Below, in pieces: positions 17,503 through 26,380 of a DNA stretch of 64,000 nucleotides. The notes under the pieces were generated by a model that saw nothing but the letters and a program-made list of their open reading frames with translations, did no database searches and was not told the origin of the DNA. Both the position numbers and the translations under genes were made by a program. Source of the stretch: Nocardia abscessus NBRC 100374 (GTDB lineage Bacteria > Actinomycetota > Actinomycetes > Mycobacteriales > Mycobacteriaceae); NCBI RefSeq assembly GCF_000308455.1, contig NZ_BAFP01000037.1, positions 121,585 to 185,584 of the forward strand, given 5' to 3'. The first letter of the stretch is position 1; each line of letters begins with the position of its first letter.

Positions 17503-18978
17503 ATGCCTTCAAAACCCACTACGCGTTGGCAGGTGAGCGGTTACCGCTTTCTGGTCCGGCGGATGGAGCATGCCCTGGTGCGCCGGGATGTGCGCATGCT
17601 GCACGACCCGATGCGCTCGCAGTCGCGCGCGTACGCGGCCGGTCTGATCTTGGGCTGTGTCGTGCTCGCGGGCTGCGGCGTGCTCGCGCTGTTGCGCCCG
17701 CAGGACAAGATCGGCGACAGCAAGATCCTCATCGGCAAGGACTCCGGTCAGGTATACGCGTCGATCGACGGTGTGGTGCATCCGGCGCTCAACCTCGCGT
17801 CGGCTCGCCTGGCGGTCGGCGATGCGGCCAAGGCGGTCATCGTCAAAGAGTCGGAGCTGTCGAAGCGGCCGCGCGGCACGCTGATCGGCATCCCGGGCGC
17901 GCCTTCGGCGCTGGGATTCGACACCAGCGGCAAGGGCCGTGCCTGGACGGTGTGCGACGAGCTGAAGACGGACGGCTCCAACGCCTTGAGCAGTACCGTC
18001 ATCGCCGGCGATCCCAGCCTCGGTGAGAAGGTGGGCGTGCTGACGCAGGAGCGCGCCCTGCTGGTGCAGGGCAAGGAATCGGCTTATCTGATCTATGCCA
18101 ACCGCCGCGCCCGCGTGGACATGGCCGACCGTGCGATCACCGACGCGCTGAAGATCCGCGGCATGACCCCGCGCCCGATCAGCCAGGGTCTGTTGAACGC
18201 GATTCCCGAAGTGCCGGCCATCGAGCGCCCCAAGATCGATGATCCGGGCGGGTTCCCGCTGAAGCCCGTCGACAACCGCCGCAACGGCGACGTAGTGCGG
18301 GTCAGCAGTCAGAATCAGAACTATGTGGTGTTGCGCACGGGACTGCAACCGATTTCGCCGTTGACCGCCGACATCATTCGCAATTCCAATCCCACCGCGG
18401 GGAACTACGAAATGACCGACTTCACCCGCTCCAACACCGACCACGTCAGCACGCTGCCCGTGCAGGACTACCCCGAGACCGCCCCGGCCATCGTGGACAT
18501 GAAGGACCAGCCGGTGCAGTGCATTTCGTGGAAACCGCTGCCGGTCGCGTCGGACAAGGCCGACGGCACTCGTCATGCCGAGCTTTCGCTGATCACCGGG
18601 CGCGCGCTGCCGATCCCCGAGAACGCTCGGCCCGTGCAACTGGCCCAAGCCGACGGCACCGGCGCAAACGTGGCCCAGTTCTACACCAAGCCCGGATCGG
18701 GAATGTTCGTGCAGACCACGGGTATCGAACCCGACAGCCAGCGCAAGGACAGCATGTTCTACATCGCGGACACCGGAGTTCGATACGGCATCAAGGACGC
18801 CGACGCGCAGAAGGCTCTCGGCATGGACTCCGAACACGCTACGCCGGAACCCGCGCCGTGGCCGATCGTCGGTCTGCTGCCCGGCGGTCCGGCCCTCGGC
18901 CGTCAGGAGGCGATGGTGGCCCACGACGGTGTGGCGCCGGACGCCGACCCGGCCAAGCAACTGGTGCAGTCCAAATAG
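17503..18978 (+). CDS. eccB: type VII secretion protein EccB
   Basis: 491 residues, normal EccB length. The opening MPSKPTTRWQVSGYRFLVRR is the EccB signature, followed by one transmembrane helix (~45-64) and a large periplasmic domain (DKIGDSKILIGKDSGQVYA, VCDELKTD, VQCISWKP, FYIADTGVRYGI). EccB is an inner-membrane part of the ESX secretion machine of Mycobacteriales. ATG 17503 follows GGGGGAG. No eccA, C, D, E, mycP, PE/PPE or esx genes lie within the window on either side, so this copy is an orphan here. The neighbours are a divergent kinase and an MFS exporter. Confidence 0.95.
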   Translation: MPSKPTTRWQVSGYRFLVRRMEHALVRRDVRMLHDPMRSQSRAYAAGLILGCVVLAGCGVLALLRPQDKIGDSKILIGKDSGQVYASIDGVVHPALNLASARLAVGDAAKAVIVKESELSKRPRGTLIGIPGAPSALGFDTSGKGRAWTVCDELKTDGSNALSSTVIAGDPSLGEKVGVLTQERALLVQGKESAYLIYANRRARVDMADRAITDALKIRGMTPRPISQGLLNAIPEVPAIERPKIDDPGGFPLKPVDNRRNGDVVRVSSQNQNYVVLRTGLQPISPLTADIIRNSNPTAGNYEMTDFTRSNTDHVSTLPVQDYPETAPAIVDMKDQPVQCISWKPLPVASDKADGTRHAELSLITGRALPIPENARPVQLAQADGTGANVAQFYTKPGSGMFVQTTGIEPDSQRKDSMFYIADTGVRYGIKDADAQKALGMDSEHATPEPAPWPIVGLLPGGPALGRQEAMVAHDGVAPDADPAKQLVQSK

Positions 18979-19256
18979 CGGCGGCGGCGACGCCGTTCAG
19001 GAGGGGTGACCAGGCTCACGATTAGCTATCCGCGACTTGTGAGAAGTGGTCCTGACCAGCAATTTGTGGTCGGAGTGTGCGGTGCGGCGGCGGAATAATC
19101 GAGTGATTTGTGTCGGTGCCGACCGGAATACTGACCCGCGCCCGATGAGTTCGAGCAGTTGACGGCGTCTTCACCACTGTGGCGCCGGGACGCGAATCGA
19201 TGACTGGGCAACGGGCCACATGCTCCTGTCGACGACCCACACTCCGGAGGTAACCG

Positions 19257-20720
19257 ATGTCCGCCGAACCATCCGCTCCCGCCTCGGGAGGGCGGACACC
19301 GACCGTCATCCGGGTGCTGGTCCTCGCGACGTTCGTGGTGATCTTGAACGAGACCATCATGATCAACGCCATCCCGCGTCTGATGGAGGATCTCGCCATC
19401 ACCGACCGTGCGGCGCAATGGGTGTCGACGGCGTTCATGCTGACGATGGCGGCGGTCATCCCGACTACCGGCTGGTTCCTGCAGCGTGTCTCGACTCGGA
19501 CGGCGTACACGGCGGCGATGGGGGTCTTCCTGGCCGGTACCGCGCTGTCCGCGGTCGCGCCGTCGTTCGCGGTGCTGCTGATCGGACGGATCATCCAGGC
19601 CGGCGGCACGGCGGTGATGATGCCGCTGCTGATGACCACGCTGATGACGGTGGTGCACGAGCGCGACCGTGGCAGGGTGATGGGCAATGTCACCCTGGCC
19701 ATTTCGGTGGCGCCCGCGATGGGTCCGGTGATCTCCGGTGCGGTGCTGCAGATCGCCTCGTGGCGTTGGCTTTTCGTGCTGGTGCTGCCGATCGCGGGTG
19801 TGATCACCTGGCTGGGTCTGCGTCAGCTGGAGAACGTCGGTGAACCGCAGGCCGGGCAGATCGATGTGGCCAGTGTGGCTCTGGCGGCGCTCGGATTCGG
19901 TGGACTTGTCTTCGGGCTGAGCCGGTTCGAGAGCGGCAACCTGGCAGGTCCCGCGCTGATCGTGGCCGTGGGCGTGGCGCTGATCGCCGCGTTCGTGTTG
20001 CGTCAGCTGAGCCTGCAGCGCACCGGCACTCCGCTGCTGGACCTGCGGGTCCTGCTGTCGAGCACCTACACCAAGGCGCTGATCCTGATGTCGGTGGCGT
20101 TCATGGCGATGCTCGGATCGATGATCCTGCTGCCGCTGTACCTGCAGAACCTGCGCGGCCTGAGCCCGTTGGCCACCGGCTTGCTGGTGATGCCGGGCGG
20201 GTTGGCGATGGGTCTGCTCGGACCGACCGTCGGGCGTCTGTTCGACCGGTTCGGTGGTCGCTGGCTGGTGATCCCGGGCTCGATCGGGATCGCGGCGTCT
20301 CTGGCCGGGTTCACCCAGATCTCGATGACCATGCCGTACTGGCAACTGCTTGCCCTGCACATCCTGCTGATGGTGGCGCTGGCCGCGGCCTTCACCCCGG
20401 TCTTCACGCTCGGCCTCGGCGCGCTGCCGCACCAGCTGTACTCCCACGGCAGCTCCATGCTCGGCACCCTGCAGCAGGTCGCGGCCGCTTTCGGCACCGC
20501 CCTGGTGGTGACGGTGATGTCGGCGCGCGCCACCACGCTCGCCGCCGACGGCGTCGATGTCGTCTCCGCCCACCTCGACGGCATGCGCCTGGCATTCGGA
20601 ATCTCGGCGGCCCTGGCGCTGATCGTGATCGTCATGGCAGTGCTGCTGCCGAGCCGGTCCGCCGACCCGGAAGCCGCCGAGGAGCCCGAGACCACCACCC
20701 CCGAACTGGTCAAGGGCTGA
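19257..20720 (+). CDS. MFS multidrug transporter, DHA2 (14-helix) family
   Basis: 487 residues, hydrophobic throughout, with the DHA2 marks NETIMINAIPRLMEDL (helix 1 motif) and GRIIQAGGTAVMMPL. It is a proton-driven exporter of drugs or other small hydrophobic compounds in the cytoplasmic membrane. ATG 19257 has a strong GGAGGT site at 19246. The 278-base gap before it shows no gene. No dedicated regulator lies next to it. Substrate unknown. Confidence 0.92.
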   Translation: MSAEPSAPASGGRTPTVIRVLVLATFVVILNETIMINAIPRLMEDLAITDRAAQWVSTAFMLTMAAVIPTTGWFLQRVSTRTAYTAAMGVFLAGTALSAVAPSFAVLLIGRIIQAGGTAVMMPLLMTTLMTVVHERDRGRVMGNVTLAISVAPAMGPVISGAVLQIASWRWLFVLVLPIAGVITWLGLRQLENVGEPQAGQIDVASVALAALGFGGLVFGLSRFESGNLAGPALIVAVGVALIAAFVLRQLSLQRTGTPLLDLRVLLSSTYTKALILMSVAFMAMLGSMILLPLYLQNLRGLSPLATGLLVMPGGLAMGLLGPTVGRLFDRFGGRWLVIPGSIGIAASLAGFTQISMTMPYWQLLALHILLMVALAAAFTPVFTLGLGALPHQLYSHGSSMLGTLQQVAAAFGTALVVTVMSARATTLAADGVDVVSAHLDGMRLAFGISAALALIVIVMAVLLPSRSADPEAAEEPETTTPELVKG

Positions 20721-20783
20721 ACGAAATCGGCGGCACGAAGCCGCGCGTACCGCACCGACTCTGCGGGCGGTCCGGAGAACCTG

Positions 20784-20815
20784 AGCGACGGCGCGGACGG
20801 GGACGCGCCGTCGCT
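20784..20815. terminator. strong hairpin between convergent genes
   Basis: AGCGACGGCGCG (20784-20795) pairs perfectly with CGCGCCGTCGCT (20804-20815) across an 8-base loop. It lies between the stops of the MFS gene and the convergent hemerythrin-domain gene. There is no T-tract, which is common in high-GC actinobacteria, so it probably acts as a bidirectional terminator. Confidence 0.7.
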
Positions 20816-20865
20816 TCGGCGCGACCGCGGCTTCGGCGCGGCGGCCTCGTCCGGCGGCGCGACGT

Positions 20866-21450
20866 TCAGCCTGCGGGCGGAGTCGGCGGGTAATGCGAGC
20901 GCCTGCCGGTGACCAGGTCGCGGATTTTGTCCACGACGGCGGCCACCAGGCCCACCGTTTTCAGGGCGCCGGGGCTCGATGGAGTGCCCGGATGCGGCCT
21001 GGTCGGGGCCATCGCCTTGGCCGCGGCCATCTTCCTGCCCAATTCGTTCGACTTCTCCGGTGATATCGCGTCCGCGAAGCGCGGCCACACCTGAGACTGC
21101 TCGAACTCGATGTGCGCGCGGGCCGCCGGAATGAACTGCGTCAGCGCCTGCTCGAACACGTCGCTGCCCGGCTCGCAATCCTTCAATCGCTGCAGCAACC
21201 GCTTCGCTTCGCCCTCCTGGCTGATCGCCTGATCAGCGAGATCGTTGCCGTCCGGGACGTTCCGCCGGATTTCGGGCCAGAAGAACTGCTCCTCGACCGC
21301 CTCGTGCTGTGATTCCGCGATCACGAGGGTGGTCACCATGTCCCCGCGAGCGCGCACCTCGGCCTCGCCGCTACCTCGTCCGCGCTCCAGGGACTCGAGC
21401 ATCCCGAGCACGCTCTGGTGATCAGTTCGTAGAAAGGTCAGTGCGTCCAT
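20866..21450 (-). CDS. hemerythrin HHE domain protein
   Basis: 194 residues. Iron-ligand histidines fit the HHE pattern: TFLRTDHQSVLGML, IAESQHEAVEEQFFWP and FIPAARAHIEFEQSQVWP. These proteins bind a di-iron centre and are linked to oxygen, nitric oxide or oxidative-stress sensing. A short basic tail with a hydrophobic patch follows. It is the last gene of the leftward glycan locus (24 bases after ugd), though a functional link is not evident. Confidence 0.88.
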   Translation of the reverse strand: MDALTFLRTDHQSVLGMLESLERGRGSGEAEVRARGDMVTTLVIAESQHEAVEEQFFWPEIRRNVPDGNDLADQAISQEGEAKRLLQRLKDCEPGSDVFEQALTQFIPAARAHIEFEQSQVWPRFADAISPEKSNELGRKMAAAKAMAPTRPHPGTPSSPGALKTVGLVAAVVDKIRDLVTGRRSHYPPTPPAG

Positions 21451-21474
21451 AGCGTTCCTCCTTCTGAGAGTCGA

Positions 21475-22794
21475 TCACGAGCACGTGTCGCGCCTGGCGG
21501 TTCCGGTGCTCAGCAACGTGAAGCCGGTGCCGCTCAGCAGGCGCTCGTCGAGCAGGTTTCGGGTGTCCACGATCACGGCCCGCTCCACGTCGGCCGCGAT
21601 CCTCGCCCAGTCGAGCGAACGGAACTCCGGCCACTCGGTGAGGATCACGATCGCGTCGGCCTCTTTCGCCACCAGATACGGGTCGTCCACCACTCGAATG
21701 CCGTCGAGGCCGGGGGCGCCCGACTCCGGGACACACGGGTCATAAGCGGTGACCGTGGCGTCGTGACGGGAAAGTTGCCGCGCCACCGCGACGGCGGGGG
21801 ACTCCCGCAGGTCCCCCGTCCCGGCTTTGAACGCGAGGCCGAGCACGCCGATCCGCGTCCCCGACAGCGAGCCGTCGACAGCACCGGTGGCCGCCCGGCG
21901 GATCTTGCGCAGCACCATCGCGTGCTGACGGTCATTGGCTCGCAGCGCGGCACGGACCATGGCGAAGTCGACCCCCGCCGTCTCCGCGGCCCGCAAGAGC
22001 GCGCGCGTGTCCTTCGGCAGGCACGAGCCGCCCCAGCCGGGGCCGGGCGCGAGGAAGGCCGGACCGATCCGATCATCCATTCCCATCGCGTCGGTGACCT
22101 TCGTGATATCGGCGCCGACCCGTTCGCACAGTTCGGCCAGTGTGTTCACGAACGAGAGTTTGACCGCGAGAAAGGCATTGCTGGCGTACTTGGCGAGTTC
22201 CGCACTGGCCGAGTCCGACCGCAGGACCGGCGCGCCCGTTGCGGCGTAGAGCGCCGCGACACGATCGGCCGACTCCCGATCCTGCTCGGCCGCGCCGAGG
22301 AGGACGCGATCGGGGCGCAGGAAGTCCTCCACCGCGTGGCCCTCCCGGAGGAATTCCGGGTTGCTGATGACGGCCGTGCTCGCGAGACCGGACAGGGCGG
22401 GGATGCGCGCCGCGGTGCCCACCGGAACGGTGGACTTGGTGACGAGCACGCAATCCGGCGGCAGGACGGTGGACAACGTCTCGAGCGCGTCTTCGATCAC
22501 GCCCAGGTCGGCCGTACCACCGGTGCCCATGGGCGTGGGAAGGCACAGCAGCACTACTTCGCATTCGTGCAGCGCCCGTGGGTCCGACGTGAAGACGAGC
22601 CGGTTCTCCGACAGCCCTTCCCGAACCAGTTCCGGCAAGCCGGGCTCGACGATCGGGACCGTGCCCGTGCGAAGAGTCTCGACCTTGGACTCGTCATTGT
22701 CGACACAGACCACGTGGTGTCCGAGGTGGGCGAGGCATGCGGCACTGGTGAGCCCCACATAACCGGCGCCCACCACACCGACGCGGCTACCCAT
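21475..22794 (-). CDS. ugd: UDP-glucose 6-dehydrogenase
   Basis: 439 residues. Oxidises UDP-glucose to UDP-glucuronate with two NAD+. Rossmann motif VGAGYVGLTSA, the conserved Lys in AFLAVKLSFVNT, and the catalytic Cys in GGSCLPKDTRAL are all present, with a second nucleotide-fold domain (IGVLGLAFKAGTGDLRESP). Its start overlaps the end of the GT9 gene by 8 bases. In this locus it supplies UDP-glucuronate, which the UXS-like enzyme at 30645-31616 can turn into UDP-xylose. Confidence 0.95.
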   Translation of the reverse strand: MGSRVGVVGAGYVGLTSAACLAHLGHHVVCVDNDESKVETLRTGTVPIVEPGLPELVREGLSENRLVFTSDPRALHECEVVLLCLPTPMGTGGTADLGVIEDALETLSTVLPPDCVLVTKSTVPVGTAARIPALSGLASTAVISNPEFLREGHAVEDFLRPDRVLLGAAEQDRESADRVAALYAATGAPVLRSDSASAELAKYASNAFLAVKLSFVNTLAELCERVGADITKVTDAMGMDDRIGPAFLAPGPGWGGSCLPKDTRALLRAAETAGVDFAMVRAALRANDRQHAMVLRKIRRAATGAVDGSLSGTRIGVLGLAFKAGTGDLRESPAVAVARQLSRHDATVTAYDPCVPESGAPGLDGIRVVDDPYLVAKEADAIVILTEWPEFRSLDWARIAADVERAVIVDTRNLLDERLLSGTGFTLLSTGTARRDTCS

Positions 22795-23737
22795 GGCGCA
22801 CCTTCTCCCCGAGCAACCCGGCCGCTGCCGTGAGCACCTGCTCGGGTCGCACCATGAGCAAGCCGGGATCCGGATAGGCGGCATGCGGATCGCCGACGGC
22901 ACCGGCCCACAGCGCTACATGATGTTTCGCGGCGGCGGGCGGCCCCCATCGGTGCGGCGGCGTGGGGCCGAACAGCACTACCGACGGTGTGCCGAAGGCG
23001 GTGGCGAGATGCCCGACGCCGGTGTCACCGCACACGACCAATGCCGCGGCGGCCACCAGCGCGGCGAGTTCCGCCAGGTCGGTGCGTCCCGCGTAAACCG
23101 CTGAGGGCGGTAGGCCCGCTTTCTCCGCGACCGCCCTCGCCAACGGTATCTCGCTGTGCGAACCGGTGATCACCACTCGGTGGCCGTCGGCATCGAATTC
23201 CCGTGCCACGCGAGCGAAACGTTCGGACGGCCAGCGGCGTGCGGGATAGGCCGCGCCGGGATGGATCACGATCGCGTGCGACTCGGGGGCGGGCCCCGGC
23301 GGCTCGGGAAGCAGCAACGTGGACGGATCGACGTCGATCCGTCCGTATTCCAGCAGTCGGCACCAGCGATCCACCTCGTGCAGATCGTCGCGCCATTCGA
23401 GGCCGGGCAGTTCGGGGAAATCCGGATGGCGATGGGTCAGCAGTGCGTCCGGACGTTGCGCCAGCAGATCACGAATGCTTTCCGGCCCGCTGCCGTGCAA
23501 ATTGACCGCCAACCTCGGCGGTGCGCCCTGCCACCGGAGCGCACCCAGTCCCGCGGTCGGCAGCAATTCGTCGACCGCGTCGATGAGCTCGACCAGAGCG
23601 CGAAGCGCTTCCGGCGCGGCGAGCACCACGCGGTCGTCCGGGTAGGCGTTCCGCAGTCCACGCAAGGCGGGGACGATGGTCAGCAGGTCGCCGAGCCCGA
23701 GCGCGCGGAGCACGAGAATCGAGCCGGTCAAGGCCAC
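22787..23737 (-). CDS. glycosyltransferase family 9 (heptosyltransferase-like)
   Basis: 316 residues from the GTG at 23737, which has AGAAGGATC just upstream; an in-frame GTG at 23758 is possible. GT9 marks are ILVLRALGLGDLLTIVPALR at the N-terminus, VIHPGAAYPARRWP in the middle and CGDTGVGHLATAFGTPSVVLFGPT near the end. Family members transfer heptose from ADP-heptose in Gram-negative lipopolysaccharide. Here it overlaps the SDR upstream by 10 bases and ugd downstream by 8. With GmhA/HldE encoded nearby, a heptose donor is likely. Confidence 0.9.
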   Translation of the reverse strand: MALTGSILVLRALGLGDLLTIVPALRGLRNAYPDDRVVLAAPEALRALVELIDAVDELLPTAGLGALRWQGAPPRLAVNLHGSGPESIRDLLAQRPDALLTHRHPDFPELPGLEWRDDLHEVDRWCRLLEYGRIDVDPSTLLLPEPPGPAPESHAIVIHPGAAYPARRWPSERFARVAREFDADGHRVVITGSHSEIPLARAVAEKAGLPPSAVYAGRTDLAELAALVAAAALVVCGDTGVGHLATAFGTPSVVLFGPTPPHRWGPPAAAKHHVALWAGAVGDPHAAYPDPGLLMVRPEQVLTAAAGLLGEKVRHG

Positions 23738-24417
23738 GATCCTTCTTCCGAAGCGCACACCACCAATTCCCTGACCTCGCAGCCCGGCGGCTGGCGCAGC
23801 GCGAAAATCACCGCGGCGGCGACGTCCTCGGGTTGGTTGAGTTTCGCGTCGGGCGGCGGTTTGTACTGCTCGTCGCGGTCGTCGAAGAAGGCGGTGTGCA
23901 TTCCGCCCGGGATCAGCAGGGTTACCCCGACGCTGCCCGCTGTCTCGGCGGCGAGCGCTCTGGTGAAGCCGACCACACCGAATTTCGAAGCGCAGTAGGC
24001 GGTCGCGTCACCGACCGCTTTGATGCCCAGGGTGGAAGCACAGGTCACTACCGTGCCCTTGCTCTTGCGCAGGGCAGGAAGGGCGGCACGCACCACGGCG
24101 GCCGTGCCGAACAGGTTGACCTGGACCACGTGCTCCCACTTCGCGGTGGGCACCTTGTCCAGTGGGCCGCAGGCGTCGGTTCCCGCGGCGGTGAACACGC
24201 CGTCGATCCGGCCGCCCGCGCGCTCGACGAGTTCGCGCACAGCTCGTTCGGCGGCGGCGGTATCGGCGAGGTCGGCACACACGAAGTCGACGGGCGTCTC
24301 GGGCTCCACCCGGTCGATCACGTAGGGGCGGCCCCCGTTCTCGCGGACGGCGGCGGCCACCGCCGCGCCGAGCCCGGAAGCGCCGCCGGTGATCAAGATA
24401 TTGCCGAGGGTTCGCAT
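23728..24417 (-). CDS. short-chain dehydrogenase in heptose cluster
   Basis: 229 residues, classical SDR: TGGASGLGAAVA, NAG-like TAAGTDACG, active-site YCASK and PGGMHTAFF. It is not an extended HldD-type epimerase. It lies 20 bases after hldE and overlaps the next GT9 gene. In this setting it may oxidise, reduce or epimerise a nucleotide sugar or a heptose, but the substrate is not readable. Confidence 0.88.
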   Translation of the reverse strand: MRTLGNILITGGASGLGAAVAAAVRENGGRPYVIDRVEPETPVDFVCADLADTAAAERAVRELVERAGGRIDGVFTAAGTDACGPLDKVPTAKWEHVVQVNLFGTAAVVRAALPALRKSKGTVVTCASTLGIKAVGDATAYCASKFGVVGFTRALAAETAGSVGVTLLIPGGMHTAFFDDRDEQYKPPPDAKLNQPEDVAAAVIFALRQPPGCEVRELVVCASEEGSWP

Positions 24418-24437
24418 CGCGCTCCTTCGTTCTCGGG

Positions 24438-25820
24438 TCAGCCGCAGCCTTCGGCCGCGGCGACGAGCTGTGAGGTCGAGTAACCGGGAACCGTGGGGAT
24501 CAGCGCGATCTCGCCGCCGTAACCGCGAACGACTGCGGCCTCGGGGAGGTCAGCGCCGGAATAGTCGCCGCCCTTGACCCAGACATCGGGGCGAAGACGG
24601 GCCAGCAGTGCGCTCGGTTCGGATTCGTCGAACACGACCACGGCGTCCACCGAGGACAGTGCGGTGAGCAACCGGGCGCGGTCACCGGCTTGGACGATCG
24701 GGCGGCGCGGCCCTTTCAGACGCCGCACCGACGCGTCGGAGTTGAGGCAGACCACCAATGCGTCGCCCATGGCGCGAGCCTGGCGCAGCAAGCTCACATG
24801 GCCGGGGTGCAGCAGATCGAAACAGCCGCCGGTGGCGACGAGCCTGCCGCCGCGCGCCTTGATCCTGGCCGCCACCTCGAACGCCGACCGGCCCTCGTCC
24901 GCGACGTGTGCCTTCGCGGCGGCCGTGCTGTCGCAGATGGACAGCGTGGCCGCGCCTCCGGCCGCCACGAACCTGGCCGCCGCGTCCACGGCGTGCGACA
25001 CCGCGTCGGCCACGGTGGATCCGTCGAAAAGCGCGGCGGTCGCGGCCGAGGCGAAGCGGTCGCCCGCGCCGCAGGTGTCGGAACGGGCGTGGCCTGCGAT
25101 ACGTATCTCGGCGGGTACGGGCACCATGGTGAGCCGCTTCCCATTGGCCAGCACCGCACCGCCCGATCCGGTGGTGACGGCGACGGAATCGGCCGCCCAC
25201 TCGTCGCGAAGTATTTTCGCCAACTCATCGGGTTCGGCGTATCCCGGCGCGAACTGGCGCGCCTCCTTCAGATTCGGCGAAACCAGTGACGCTCCCGGCG
25301 TGGGCGCCGGGCCGCGCGGATGTGGATCCCACACCACCGGCACGGACCGGGCCAGTTCGGTCAGCAGTTGCCGGATCTGCGGATGCGCGGCGACGCCTCG
25401 GCCGTAGTCCGCGACGAGGATCGCGCCCGCCGCCCGCAGTGTCTCGATGACCGAAGCGCTCACCGAGCCGCCGTCCGCCGTCCCGTCACCGGTGTCCAGC
25501 CGCAGCAGCGACTGACCGGCGGCGCGGATGCGGGTCTTGCGTACCGTCTCGCCGCGCAGCAGCATCGGAACGAGCTGAACGTCTCGGTCGAGCAGGCGCG
25601 CGAGGGTGCGGCCGTCCTGGTCGTCGGTGGTCGCGGTGACGAGCGAGACCGCGGCGACCGATCGGGCGGCCAGCGCGGCGGCCAGACCGGCGCCGCCCGG
25701 GCGTACCCACTGGCGTTCCACGTCCACCACGGGCACGGGCGCTTCGGGCGACAACCGGTCCGCGACGCCCTCGATGTCGACGTCGAGGATGGTGTCGCCG
25801 ATGACGACCAACGGCTTCAT
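24438..25820 (-). CDS. hldE: bifunctional heptose-7-phosphate kinase / heptose-1-phosphate nucleotidyltransferase (HldE-like)
   Basis: 460 residues. The N-terminal half (~1-310) is a PfkB/ribokinase domain with VRPGGAGLAAALAA and the catalytic TCGAGDRFAS. The C-terminal half (~325-460) is a cytidylyltransferase-type domain with GGCFDLLHPGHVSLLRQA (HxGH) and KGGDYSGADLPEA. In Gram-negative bacteria HldE phosphorylates heptose-7-phosphate at C1 and later adenylates heptose-1-phosphate. The ATG at 25820 overlaps the gmhA stop by 4 bases. With GmhA and the GmhB domain, three steps of the activated D,D-heptose route are covered. Confidence 0.93.
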   Translation of the reverse strand: MKPLVVIGDTILDVDIEGVADRLSPEAPVPVVDVERQWVRPGGAGLAAALAARSVAAVSLVTATTDDQDGRTLARLLDRDVQLVPMLLRGETVRKTRIRAAGQSLLRLDTGDGTADGGSVSASVIETLRAAGAILVADYGRGVAAHPQIRQLLTELARSVPVVWDPHPRGPAPTPGASLVSPNLKEARQFAPGYAEPDELAKILRDEWAADSVAVTTGSGGAVLANGKRLTMVPVPAEIRIAGHARSDTCGAGDRFASAATAALFDGSTVADAVSHAVDAAARFVAAGGAATLSICDSTAAAKAHVADEGRSAFEVAARIKARGGRLVATGGCFDLLHPGHVSLLRQARAMGDALVVCLNSDASVRRLKGPRRPIVQAGDRARLLTALSSVDAVVVFDESEPSALLARLRPDVWVKGGDYSGADLPEAAVVRGYGGEIALIPTVPGYSTSQLVAAAEGCG

Positions 25821-26380
25821 GTGGGTATCCCCAGCGCCTCGTCGAGCGCCGCGCACAGGGCGTGCACCAGCACCAGATGCACTTCCTGCACGGTGGCGGT
25901 GGTGGGTGCGTCCACGGCCACCGCGTCATCGCACAGCGCTGCGAGCGGATTCGGCGCGGGTCCGGTCATGGCCCACGTGGTGACGCCGATGTCGTGCGCC
26001 GCTTTCGCCGCGGCCAGGACGTTCGGGCTGGCGCCACTGGTGGACAACAGGACGAGGACATCGTCGGGCCTGCCGTGCGCGCGGACCTGACGCGCGAACA
26101 GTTCGGTTTCGCCGTAGTCGTTCACGATCGCGGTACTCGCCGAGGTGTCGGCGTGCAGGGCGATCGCCGACAGCGGGCGCCGCTCGCTGCGGAAGCGGCC
26201 GACCAGTTCCCCGGTCAGGTGCTGGGCTTCGGCGGCGCTGCCACCGTTGCCGCACGCGAGCAATCTGCCGCCGTTGTCGAGTACGTCCGCCAGTTCGCGT
26301 CCCCACCTGCGGATATCGGGTGCGACGCCACTGGTGCGCTCCAGTGCCGTGCGCAAAGCCGCGAAATGTTCCTCGATCAC
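25817..26380 (-). CDS. gmhA: phosphoheptose isomerase
   Basis: 187 residues, the normal GmhA length. It converts sedoheptulose-7-phosphate to D-glycero-D-manno-heptose-7-phosphate. SIS-domain marks are CGNGGSAAEAQHLTGELVGRF, STSGASPNVLAA and the late VQEVHLVLVHALC with the catalytic His. The GTG at 26380 is chosen because AGGAGGT lies 6-12 bases upstream; it overlaps the stop of the GT9 gene by 4 bases. It opens the heptose pathway within the locus. Confidence 0.95.
   Translation of the reverse strand: MIEEHFAALRTALERTSGVAPDIRRWGRELADVLDNGGRLLACGNGGSAAEAQHLTGELVGRFRSERRPLSAIALHADTSASTAIVNDYGETELFARQVRAHGRPDDVLVLLSTSGASPNVLAAAKAAHDIGVTTWAMTGPAPNPLAALCDDAVAVDAPTTATVQEVHLVLVHALCAALDEALGIPT

Noticed and set aside
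16562..17503. 313-codon rightward frame antisense to the kinase
   Set aside because: Covers the intact kinase on the other strand and shows no domain.
23728..24417. The SDR considered as HldD (ADP-heptose epimerase)
   Set aside because: It is a short classical SDR of 229 residues; HldD is an extended SDR of about 310 residues with other motifs.
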